From contig NC_064823.1 of NCBI RefSeq assembly GCF_024166365.1, positions 17,974,924 through 18,038,923 of the forward strand: a stretch of DNA of 64,000 nt, written 5' to 3'. Positions within the stretch are counted from its first letter, which is position 1. Each line of letters opens with the position of its first letter. The position numbers were made by a program, and so were the translations under genes. A model generated the notes under the pieces. That model was not told where the DNA came from and searched no databases. It saw nothing but the letters and a program-made list of their open reading frames with translations. Source of the stretch: Elephas maximus indicus. Taxonomy: Eukaryota; Chordata; Mammalia; Proboscidea; Elephantidae. Shown piece after piece: positions 27,001 to 39,000 of the stretch.

Positions 27001-30000
27001 TATATGTCGTCCCATTCCCTTCTTGCCTGCATGGTTTCTGCTGAGTAGTCAGAACATATTCTTATTGATTCTCCCTTGAAGGAAACCTTTCTTTTCTCCC
27101 TGGCTGCTTTTAAAATTTTCTGTTTATCTTTGGTTTTGGTGAGTTTGATGATAATATGTCTTGGTGTTTTTCTTTTTGGATCAATCTTAAATGGGGTTCG
27201 ATGAGCATCTTGGATAGATATCCTTTCGTCTTTCATGATGTCAGGGAAGTTTTCTGTCAGAAGTTCTTCAACTATTTTCTCTGTGTTTTCTGTCCCCCCT
27301 CCCTGTTCTGGGGCTCCAATCACCCGCAGGTTATCCTTCTTGATAGAGTCCCACATAATTCTTAGGGTTTCTTCATTTTTTTTAATTCTTTTATCTGATT
27401 TTTTTTCAGCTATGTTGGTGTTGATTCCCTGGTCCTCCAGATGTCCCAGTCTGCATTCTAATTGCTCGAGTCTGCTCCTCTGACTTCCTAGTGTGTTGTC
27501 TAATTCTGTTATTTTATTGTTAATCTTTTGGATTTCTACATGTTGTCTCTCTATGGATTCTTGCAACTTATTAATTTTTCCAGTATGTTCTTGAATAATC
27601 TTTTTGAGTTCTTCAACAGTTTTATCAGTGTGTTCCTTGGCTTTTTCTGCAGATATCCTAATTTCATTTGTGATATCATTAAGCATTCTGTAAATTAGTT
27701 TTTTATATTCTGTATCTGATAATTCCAAAATTGTATCTTCATTTGGGAAAGATTTTGATTCTTTTGTTTGGGGAGTTGGAGAAGCTGTCACGGTCTGCTT
27801 CTTTAAGTGGTTTGATATGGATTGTTGTCTCCGAGCCATCACTGGGAAACTAGTTTTTCCAGAAAATCCGCTAAAAAAAAACTGCAGTCAGATCCCTATC
27901 AGAGTTCTCCCTCTGGCTCAGGCTATTCAGATGTTAATGAAGCCGCCTGGGGAGGGTGGGGGAGGGAACAGAGAGATAGGAGAGTAGCAACTCAGAATAT
28001 AGCCAGAGTTGCTTGTCTTGCTTGGAAAGACTATTATATCTGAGATTCCCGCGGGCGCGTCGCCTATGTGTGCTGTCTGTGTGGAGATTGCCCCCGGGGG
28101 GTCTGGCCCGCTGGAGTCACGGTCAGATCCTCCGCTTCCAGCCCCACGCCCAGCGTCAAGGCTCCCCTACTGGGACGGTGCACTCTCGACTCCAAAATCA
28201 GTCGCTGCCTCCCGGGGACTTCTCGTCCCTCCAGCCGCGTGGCCGTGCCGCCCCCATGAACCAGGTGGGCCCCCTCCCGGGGTTAGTTCAAATGGGTGGA
28301 GTAGCTCCCCGTGCTTGTGCCGCGACCGAGTGTCCCGGCTGGAACGCTGTTCTCCCTGCTCCAATACCAGTCGCTGCCTCCCGGGGACTTCTCCTACCGG
28401 CTGCGTCCCACGCCGCCCGCGCGACCCGGATGGTCACCTTCCCGGGGTTAGTTCAGGGGGTGGAGCAACTCTCCGTGTTTATGGCGTACCTGCGTGCAGT
28501 CCAAATCCCTGTGGGATGGTTCCCCGGCTCGGGTGCTGCTCTTTCTGCTCCAAGATCAGTCACTGCCTCCCGGGGACTTCTCCTAACGGCTGCGTCCCAC
28601 GCCGCCCGTGGAACCGGCTAGTCCCCCTCCCGGGGTTAGTTCAGGGGGGTGGAGCAGGTCTCTGTGCTTGTGCCGTACCTGACTGGTATGCTGGCTCCAG
28701 GCTCTGGAAACAATCGCTGCTTCCCCGTATTAGTTCGTTCTCCGTCTCTAAATCTGTGTTTGTTGTTCAGGGTTCGTAGATTGTTATGTATGTGATCGAT
28801 TCACTTGTTTTTCCGTGTCTTTGTTGTAAGAGGGATCCGAGGTAGCGTCTGCCTAGTCCGCCATCTTGGCTCCGCCTCCCAATTATTTTTTAGAAAATTT
28901 TAGACATTAAAATATAATTACCTGTTTTTCTTTATTAACTCCAGACATGAAAAGTTGCTTGTATTTGTCCTTAAAAGCAAAGTTCAGAGCTTGTGTTGGA
29001 AAATACCGGATAACATTTGCCAAATTGCCACGCCAATAACTCAAAAAACCTACAAAACAAAGCACAGTAAATATGAATTTATATTGCATGATCACTAAAT
29101 AATTTCCATAGTTTGAACAAATTTTGCTACCAGCAGTCCCTTGGTTACGAACGTCCAACTTACATACAACCCATAATTATGAACCAACTCCATAAAGCCT
29201 ATTATATTAAAAATTCAAGGTTAATATGTCATTTGTTAATTTTTTTCCCACCACTCAAGCATTTCCTCCTCATATAAAATATCAAAGGAAAAACAAACAA
29301 ACCAACCAACCCAATGCTGTTGAGTTGATTCTGACTTACAGCAACCCTACTGGACAGAGCAGAACTGCCCCATAGAGTTTCCAAAGGGTGCCTGGTGGAT
29401 TCAACCTGTTCATAATAACGAACAGGTGCTACCTGAGACGTGCATTAAAACATTATTACTATTGTATTATTATGTTAAAAATGTTTTAGTGTATCTGGAA
29501 GTGTTTAATATTTTTATACATAGTAAGGTACCCTATATACAATATACCAAGACAAACATTTGACTGATGTTAGATATAAACCGTACTTGTTTCAACTTAT
29601 GCATAAATTTGATTTAAAGACAGGGTTAGCAATGAAACTCATTTGTAATCTGGGGACTGCCTGTATTTGAATTATATAAAACTTCTCTTGAGGAAAATAA
29701 ACTTTTCTAAAATATGTGTGTCCCCACTGAAGAAGAAAGGCAGTATTAACTCCACGTACCCCATTCAAATTTTGTTCATTTCTAATAAAAGCCTTGGATA
29801 CCTAAAAACCTATGGAAAGCATAAGTAGAAAAACAGAGCTTACTAGTATTAGTCAGAAAAGCCTCATTCCCAAACTGTGATGTACAATTACTATGTTAGA
29901 AACGGGTATTTTGGAAAGAACAAATATACCCACTTACTGGCTTGTATGTATACTAATGAGAATGATAAAGAGATAAAAGAATCTAAAGAGGTTGGAATTT

Positions 30001-33000
30001 AGTCACAAAAGGGATCCATTTTCAATTCAGTCATCTCTAGAGGCCGGATGGAGACTGGAAGGAACTTTTGAAGTCAAAGATCTTTCCATTTCAGTTTTCC
30101 ATGGACTGACCAGCCCTATCAGGGTCTTCTAAAAAAAAAAAATATTTTTTTTTTTTAGACCCCTATAATTCTCCTTGTAATTCAGAGATGTCCTAGAACA
30201 TGGTAGGCTAGCTCCTTAGTAGCCATGGCTGTTCCCACTAGATTGCAAATTGTCAAATGATTTGACCCTGATAAACCAAGTAGGGTACTTCTAGTACCAG
30301 CCTGGAGAACACCCAAAATTAGTCTTATAAAGACAAGGATTCAAATGCAAATAATATTAGCTGACAGGGCCAGTGCTCAGAAACTGACAAAGTTAGATGA
30401 GATGAAAAGATATTTATTGGTTAAATAAGTAAGTACAACTTGTGGAAAAAGATACAGAGTCTTGGTGAATTGCAAGCTAAATGTAATGCAGTAGCATAAA
30501 GACAATTAAGCACATTTAATAACGAAGAAATAATCTTCTTAGTACTCACAACTGATTTGGCCTTTACTAGGACATTTCTTAGGACATTTAATGATAATAG
30601 CTACCACTATATGCCAGGCACCAGAAAGGATATATACATTTTTTTTTTATATATACATGCATACACACATGGAACCCTGGTGGCGCAATGGTTAAGAGCT
30701 CGGCTGCTAACCAAAAAGCTGGCAGCTCGAATTCACCAGCAGCTCCTTGGAAACTCTAAGGGGCAGCTCAACTCTGTCCTATAGGGTCGCTATAAGTCAG
30801 AATTGACTCAAAAGCAACAGGTCATACATATATTTCATGTAATCATCATATTATGCTTAGGATGTAGGTTTTCCTATTATCCCCATTTTAAACATGAGCA
30901 AACCGAAACTTGAAAAGCTTAAAAACTTGTCAAAGGACATGGTTAATAAAGAGCCAAACCAGGATTTAGAACTAGATCTTCTGACTCTACTGTAGGCTTG
31001 GGTTTCTAGGAAAACAAAACACAGATACATCCTAAAATTACTGAAGTACAGAAAATAAAAGCTCTACAAAAGAAAATAGAAACCAAGTACTATAAAATTT
31101 TTTGAGGCAGTATTAATAAAGGCAACAATAATAATGTTAGTAACTGCTTTTAAATCATTTAATCCTTACAACCTCTCCATGACATAGGTGCTATTAGTCT
31201 CCCCATTTTTACAGATGAAGAAATGACTTTAGAAACAACTTCTGAGGCAAAAAGAAGTTAAGAAACTTGCCCAAAGTCACTCAGTCATAAAATGGTAGAG
31301 CTGTAATTCAAACCCAAGTGGTCTGGCTCAACAGTTGTTGTTAGTAGCTGTCAAGTTGGTCCCTGACTCATGGCAATCCCATGCGCAACAGAACAAAACT
31401 CTGTCCGGTCCTGTGCCATCCTCATGATTGGCTGTGCGTCAGACTGCTGTGATCCACAGGCTTTTTCTTGGCTGATTTTTGAAAGTAGATTGCCAGGCAT
31501 TTCTTCCTAGTCTGTCTTAGTCTGGAAGCTCTGCTGAAACCTGTTCAGCATCATAGCAACATGCCACTCTCCACTGATAGAGGAACATTCGGTATGCATG
31601 AAGTGTGCTGGCAGGGAATCAAACCTGGGTCTCCTGTATGGAAGATGAGTATTATACCACCGAACCACCACTGCCCCCTTAACTTCTAAATCAAACCTGT
31701 TGCTGTTGAACTGAGTCTGACTCACGGTGACCCCATGTGTCACAGAGTAGAGCTGCTTCATAGGGTTTTCTAGGCTGTTATCTTTACAAAAGCAGATCAC
31801 CAGGCTCTTCTTCTGCAGTACTACTGGGTGTGTTTGAACCACCAACCTTTAGGTTAGTAGTCAAGTGCAAACCATTTGCACCATCTAGGGATCCTCAATA
31901 CTTTTCCATAAATACTTTAATCACCAAATATTTTCTGTACTAAAAAAGGCCAACTGTTTTTATTTAATGGAAGCAAAATAAAAATCTTAAAACATGAGAA
32001 ACGTAAGTAAATTATAAAGAAATATCTCTTGCTAGTAAGGACCACAATGAAGGACTGAGGGATGCTGGTGAATCTAACTTTTGGATGTATTTTAGTGATT
32101 TTTAAGTTCTTAGATAACAAAAACATTTAAGACACAGTTAACCTTTGGAAGAGAAAGAAAATGAAACGTGATATCGAAGAATAAGATTTGATTTTCAGGA
32201 CCACAGTTTATAGTAACACAGTGGTAGTTTCTTGGCAGAGAACAAAGTTGATATTAAAAAAATCGGGAAGAACATTTTTGCAGGAGACTTGTCAATCTGA
32301 GTGGGATTTAAATTGAAATTTTCCATGGGAGGGAAGAAGCATCACTCATTTTTTGAAAAGACTAACAAGCTCAATTTGGAAATAGTATTATACATCAGAA
32401 AGGTACCAGAGTTCCATTTTACACACTACTCATAAATACTAATGGTCACTTTGGAAACGGCTGATTTAGCTTGCTAGGTGTGGGAGTATTATGGATTTCA
32501 GACTGTCACTTATTAGTTATAATTCTGTAATTATGATTGTATTGAATTAACATTTATTTCACAAAATAAGAGCAGTAAAGGTTTGTAACTTTGGCTAAAG
32601 TACTGAATATATACATGGAAGGTGCTGATGACAAAGACACCTGGAAATTAACATAGACTACACAAGAGTGCCACATTTGTTCCTTTTAGCAAAATTGCAT
32701 TTGCATGAACAAAACCTATTCATTGAAACAAACGCGAATGTCTCAATGAAAATCTAGAAACAAAGTAAACCCCTAGAGCATAACAGGAAAACTGACAAGC
32801 TCTCATTGGTCATGTCTGAAAAAAAAGAAAATCTCACATACAGAAAATGTTTCTGCACATAATTTCACAGAATGCATGGACTCTGCCGCTGTGGATCCCG
32901 GGTGGAGGACCTCTGTTCTAACCTCCGTTTCCACAGATCACATTAAAAATTTTTATTTGTATTTCTGTCTCTCACTGCAGTACCATGCTGCTAGAAAATT

Positions 33001-36000
33001 CGCTTTCCCTGCTAACAGTGAAAAGGGGAGGAACCCCAAGGTGGAATTCAGAATACATTTTTTCATATAAACACTGATCACTACGTAGGTTCCCTTAGGC
33101 AAATTACAAAAATCTGTTCCATGGGTAATGCAAGTTTATCTGAAATAAATCCATTTACAAATGAACACCTGGAAGAAAAAATGTTTGTAAATTTTGGAAT
33201 ACATGTTGTTGTTCTTGTTGTTAGTTGCTGTCTAGTCAGTTCTGACTCATGGCAACCCCACCTTTTCAAGGCCATGACCTTTCAGAAGCAGACTGCCAGG
33301 ACTATCTTCCGAAGTGCCTCTGGGAGGGTTGGAACCACCAACCTTTTGGTAGCAGTCAGCCACTGAACCGCTTGTGCCACCCACAGACTCCAGTAATGAA
33401 TAGATAATAATTAAACAGTTAAAATTTACTGAGCACTAACCACGTAGCAGACACCACCCTGAAAATTTTACATGCATTATCTTGTTTAATCCTCACAGCT
33501 ACCATACCAGGTAGGTACTACTATTATACCCAATATATAATTGAAGAAATTAAGGCTGAGAGAGGTTAAATAAAAATTGTCCAAGGTCACAGGTAAAGAA
33601 AGGCTGGGATTTGATTCCAGGTCTGACACCAGACTTACAGCTATAAAATTTCTACTGCCGCTGCATAAAAATCCATTCTGGATAAAAACAGCAGTATTTC
33701 TGGTTAGACTAAAACAAGAGAAAAAACAAACGTGATATCGTTACAGAAATATTTGACCTTCTAGTCATGTAGAATAAATGTATAATTTCCTAATATGTAC
33801 AACAAAACTAAGGAGTCCTGGTGGTGCAGTGTTTAAAGCACATGGTTGCTAACTGAAAGGTCAGTGGTTCAAACCCACCAGCCACTCCATGGCAGAAAGA
33901 TCTGTCAGTCTGCTTCTATAAAGATTACAGCCTTGGAAACCCTCTGGGGCAGTTCTACTCTGTCCTATAGGGTTGCTAAGAGTTGGAATTGACTCGATGG
34001 CATACAACCACCACCATCACAAAACTGTCAGAGAAAAACATGGTGATTATGAAGTCTTTCCCTACTAAAACTAGAATATCTGTTAAGTTTTTTACTTAAT
34101 TGCTAAGAAGAAATAATCTCTCCGAAATTTGAGAAAGGTGAGAAAAACCTATTCTGAACTTACTTCTAAAAAAAAAGACAACGTGGAACTGATGGAAAAA
34201 TGGGAAAAAGTTACTGGGCCATTTACTGATCAAGAATGAGAATGCTAGGCATGTTTCTAGACTGGTGGACTCCAACACGGTTTGACAGTATGCCTATCGG
34301 TAAAAAAATGTGAGCATAATAACATAGTTTATAAAGAAAATAGTCTACATTCTACTCTGGTGAGTAGTGTCTGGGGTATTAAAAGCCTATGAGTGGCCAA
34401 GTAAGATACTCCACTGGTTTCACCCCTTCAGGAGCAAGGAAGAATGAAGAAAACTAATGAGGGAAAGATTGGTCCAAACGACTAATGGACCACAACTACC
34501 ACAGGCTCCACCAGGCTGAGTCCAGTACAACTAGATGGTGTCCAGCTATCACCACTGACTGCTCTGACAGGGATCACAATAGAGGGTCCCGGACAGAGCT
34601 GGAGAAAAATGTAAAGCAAAATTCTAACTCACAAAAAAACACCAGACTTACTGGCCTGACGGAGACTGGAGAAAACCCAAGAGAATGGCCCCTGCGCACC
34701 CTTTTAGCTCAGTAATGAAGTCACTTCTGAGGTTCCCCCTTCAGCCAAAGATTAGACAGGCCCATAAAACAAGGCAAGACTAAAGGGGCACAGTAGCCAA
34801 GGGGCAAGGACTAGAAGGCAGGAGGGGACAGGAAAGCTGGGAACCCAAGGTCGAGAAGGGAGAGTGTTGACATGTTGTGGGGTTGTTAACCAATGTTATA
34901 AAACAATATGTGTACTGTTAAATGAGAAGCTAGTTTGTTCTGTAAACCTTCATCTAAAGTACAACTAAAAAAAAAAAGAAGAAAAAAGTGAGTATAATTC
35001 TCAACTATGTATATATTTTTTAATTCAATAAATTATATACCCTTGCAACTATACTGCCCTATTATTAACATTTGTAAACCATATCCAAAATAAAGATTCT
35101 TCATTTAAAAACCTTTTATAGAGTACCTACTGCATATCAGACACTGTTCTACCTGCTGGAGACAGCACTAACAACAAAGCTTACGGAGCTTACATTTTTT
35201 AGGGGGAGGGTCCAGGAAGACAGGAAATGAACAAATAAATTTGTCAGGTGGTCATAAGGATTATAATGAAAAAGAGTAAAAACAGAGAATGACGAAGGTA
35301 TATTTTACATAGGAGGGCTGGGGAAACCCTCTATGATTAAGTGGTAGTAGAGCTTTTTTTTTTTTAGAGCATAATCAAGCATTTATTTGAACACCTGAAA
35401 GAGTATTTTCAAATATCTGGCTAACCATGATGTTTTCATACCATCATTTGCTATTACTTCAAGGCACTCTTAGGGCTACGTTCTTCGTATATGAATCTGT
35501 ATTTCAAATAGTCTTGATAATTTCAAAACAGTCTTATCTCAGATCTGATTAGACTGTAATTGTATCTACATTGCAATGCAATGTGACTGATGAAATAACT
35601 CTAGGAGTAAGTGTCATCAGTTATGTCATTTTCTTGTGGTTCACTTGCTACTAGTATTCTGGATTTGTTTTCCAACGCAGGATCTTTTAAGAAGTTTTGA
35701 GGATTTAATTAAAGCTTGATAATAAAATTCTATAAATCCACTTAACTGGGCAAACTGTAATACGTTGATTACATAATAATCAAGGAAGCTGTCTGTTATA
35801 CCCTCTACACCATGTAACTCCCACTCTTTTCTCAGAATGCCTCAGTATACTGTGATACATAATTGACAGCTGGCCCAAGCATAGGTGTCAGTGCCAATTC
35901 ATACATTAAATATGAGTAAAGTTTGTTTTCCCATTTTAGTTAGATAAAGAATATCTAATATTTTCTTCTCATACCCACAAAGTATCATCTTCAAGGTGAA

Positions 36001-39000
36001 CTCTAAAGTATAAAAACCTCACTGCTCTAGCCTTTAGATAAACAGTCTTGGGAAAGTCCAGGTTAAAAGACAGCTGATGAACTCTCTGAGAAAAGGGTTA
36101 TGGTGGGCTCTTAAAAACGAGACTGCAAATGACCTTAGTGAGGAAGAAAAGGATCCACTTAAGACAAAGGGATCTCATAGATTAGATCTTTAAAAGGTTA
36201 TATTTATAATATATTAATTAAAACAATCATTTTAATTAAAAATATATTTACATGTGCTTATTTTGCTTTTTTTTTTTTATTTTGCTTAGTGAAAAAGTAT
36301 AGGATACCAAAATATTAAGGTGATTTCAGCAGTGATTTGTTTTTCCCTTTTTTGCTTCTCTATATAGTCTATCTATATTACACATGCATTATTTGTGTAA
36401 TAAAGGTTTCTGTACAAAGTTGGAAGGTTATAAAAACAACCAAAGACTAGAGTAAAGCTTTAAGAATTGCATTAGGCTAAATCCAGAATAAGCAAAGAAA
36501 AGCTTATAAAAAATATTAAGGACCCACAAAGAGATATTTAAAGCTATGTTCAGAGCAAGAATGAAGATATCTATCCTTGAGGTGGAGAGAAAGCAAAGAT
36601 AAAGAAGATAGTGAGAGAGCATCCGGTTGAACCTTCTGAGTTCACGTCTCTTAGGCTCATTCCATGTTAGCTAAAGGATGGAAAGTTGTCATTAAAATTA
36701 CAGAAATCATGAAAAATAAGAGAAACTGCAGGACACTTGAGATGGACATATGTCTTGACTTTCAAAAAAGGAAAAAGAGCTAACTTCCAGAAATACAATT
36801 TTAGAGTTTGATTGCTCAGTAAAGTTCCAGAGTGATTTAGCACGGTGATTCCCAATCCTATCAGACTCAAGTCCTCTATATAAAATACACATTTTATAAT
36901 GCTTCCATTACTATTCAGAAATAAAATTCAGACAGGGACCTTTTACCAATTAAGAAAAACCAATACAGTGCCTTCAGCATTATATGAAAGGAGAAAGTAA
37001 TCTAAGATAAAGTATGTAAAGTAAAATATATAATAATATGCCTATCTTAGTAAGTAAATATGGTGCATAAACCCACTACAAAAAACCCACTGCCTATGGT
37101 GCATAGCCACACCATAAAACTAAACCCACTGCTGTCGGGTTGATTCGGACTCATAGTGACCCTGTAGGACTAAGTAGAACTGCTCCCACAGAATTTCCAA
37201 GGCTGTAATCTTTACGGAAACAGACTGCCACATCTTTCTCCCACAGAGTAATTGGTGGTGGATTCAAATTGCCAACCGTTCAGTTTGCAGTTGAGTACTT
37301 AACCACTGTGCCACTGAGGCTCCTTAATAAAATATATATCAAAGTAAATGTGGGGCATGACCATACCATAAAAGATAATAGTTAGATGCTTGCCTCTATT
37401 TATAACGAATCACATCGACAATTTAAAAAAGGGTTTAATAAATGTATTTATACATATGTACGTACTATCACTACGCATGCAATAGCTACAGACGGAGATA
37501 TACATGGAGGACCACAAACATCAGAAGCAGAGCTGCTGACATAAGTTTTCAAAATAAGGTGCAACTCTTATTACTATTCTGAACAAAACAAAGTACAATC
37601 TTCTCTCTACTTACATGGTAGCTGCATTACTGGAATCAGTGTATATTAGAACTATGCTCCCAATTAGTTTGGGTTTGTAAGTAAATCAGCCTTAGGGTCT
37701 ATGCTCAGATAATGATAAACAGGTTTTACTGTTACATGAATGGGCATGCGGGATGTTCAGCATTCCTGATCCTGGCCATTCCTATCACTGCAATTTACGA
37801 TTGTACCCCTCTGTCTTTGTGGTGGAGTCTCTAAGTGGTATAAACGACTAACACACTCAGCTGCTAACCAAAAGTTTGGAGGTTTGAGTTCACCCAGAGG
37901 TGCCTTGGAAGAAAGGCCTGGCAATCTGCTTCTGAAAAACCAACCATTGAAAACCCTACGGAGCACAGTTCTACTCTGACCCACATGTGGTCACCACAGG
38001 TCAAACCATGAGTCAAAACTGACTCGACAGCAACTAATTTACCTTTGTGGTAAAAATTCCTCCAAGTTTCAAAAAATGCCCCTAGATGGCAATATTAACC
38101 CCGTTGAGAATTAAAACCCTGGTGGCTTAGTGGTTAAGTGCTACGGCTGCTAACCAAGAGATCAGCAGTTCAAATCCATATGGGGCAATTGGAAACTCTA
38201 CCCTTGGAAACTCTATGGGGCAGTTCTATTCTGTCCTATAGGGTGCTCCTTGGAAACTCTATGGGGCAGTTCTACTCTGTCCTATAGGGTCGCTATAAGT
38301 AGGAACTGACTTGACGGCAGTGAGTTTGGTTTTCGTTTTAGCATAGGATGGAAACCCTGGTGGCATAGTGGTTAAGAGCTATGGCTGCTAACCAAAAGGT
38401 CAGCAGTTAGAATTCACCAGGCACTCTTTGGAAACCCTGTGGGGCAGTTCTACTCTGTCCTACAGGGTCACTGTGAGTTGGAATCGACTCAATGTCAATG
38501 GGTAATGGGTAGTTCTCTGACAAGGAGGCCTGGTGGTGCAGTGCTTAAGGCTTGGCTGCTAACTGAAGGTCAATGGTTTGAACGCACCTGTCACTCTGCA
38601 GGAGAAGGATGTGGCAGTCTGCTTCCATAAAGATTACAGCCTTGGAAACCCTATGGGGCAGTTTTCCTCTGTCCTACAGGGTCACTATGAGTCAGAATCG
38701 ACTCTCTGATGAGGTCTTAGAATATATGCCAAAGAGACAGGTTCCTGCTTTTCCTGTAAAAACGTTGGGGGAAAATGGGAAGCCTACTTTGATAAAATGA
38801 ATGGGGATGGGGAGACTATGAATACCTGAGCTCAGCTCCCAGATTGGAATTCTAAATTCAGAGTTTAGATGATGCTTTAAGATTCTACCTCTGATCCCAT
38901 ATACTATACCCAACAGGTCAGAAAGTATTGAAATCGCATCTTTAGGGAGAGAATGCTTGCTTTCTTATGAGTAACCTGCATAGGAGTGGAAAAAGGATGG

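Larger units (their letters stand above)
26707..28891 (-). mobile_element. Half-L1: L1 with intact 5' UTR and ORF1 but no ORF2
   Basis: In minus orientation the element starts near 28878 with GAGGCGGAGCCAAGATGGC, the L1 5'-end consensus with a YY1 site, followed by about 1.04 kb of GC-rich 5' UTR containing repeated units, ORF1 (27839-26823), about 95 bases of AT-rich spacer and an A-tail (plus-strand T-run 26714-26727). Perfect 13-bp duplications CCAATTATTTTTT flank it (26707-26719 and 28879-28891). No ORF2 is present. The flanking duplications show that the short form inserted as such and was not made by later deletion. This matches the 'HAL1' (half-L1) class of ORF1-only L1 derivatives. 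It lies in intron 2 of SLC25A31, in the same orientation. Confidence 0.9.
19256..28921 (-). other. SLC25A31 intron 2: repeat content
   Basis: From right to left it holds the half-L1 (26707-28891), AfroSINE copies (26517-26688, 22864-23032, 19733-19915), an LTR-like element split by an L1 fragment (24370-25260), L1 3' ends in antisense (23040-23885, 20750-21190), MIR at 25325-25560 and 22685-22835, and a purine-rich low-complexity tract (22140-22245). I saw no further exon or RNA gene. Confidence 0.7.

Noticed and set aside
28009-28779. 256-codon plus-strand frame as a protein-coding gene
   Set aside because: It lies wholly in the antisense strand of the L1 5' UTR, spans repeated units and has no family resemblance; kept only as a low-interest remark.
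31400-31676. tRNA-Gly gene
   Set aside because: The tRNA-like boxes are diverged, no cloverleaf closes, and the sequence continues into a SINE body shared by other copies.
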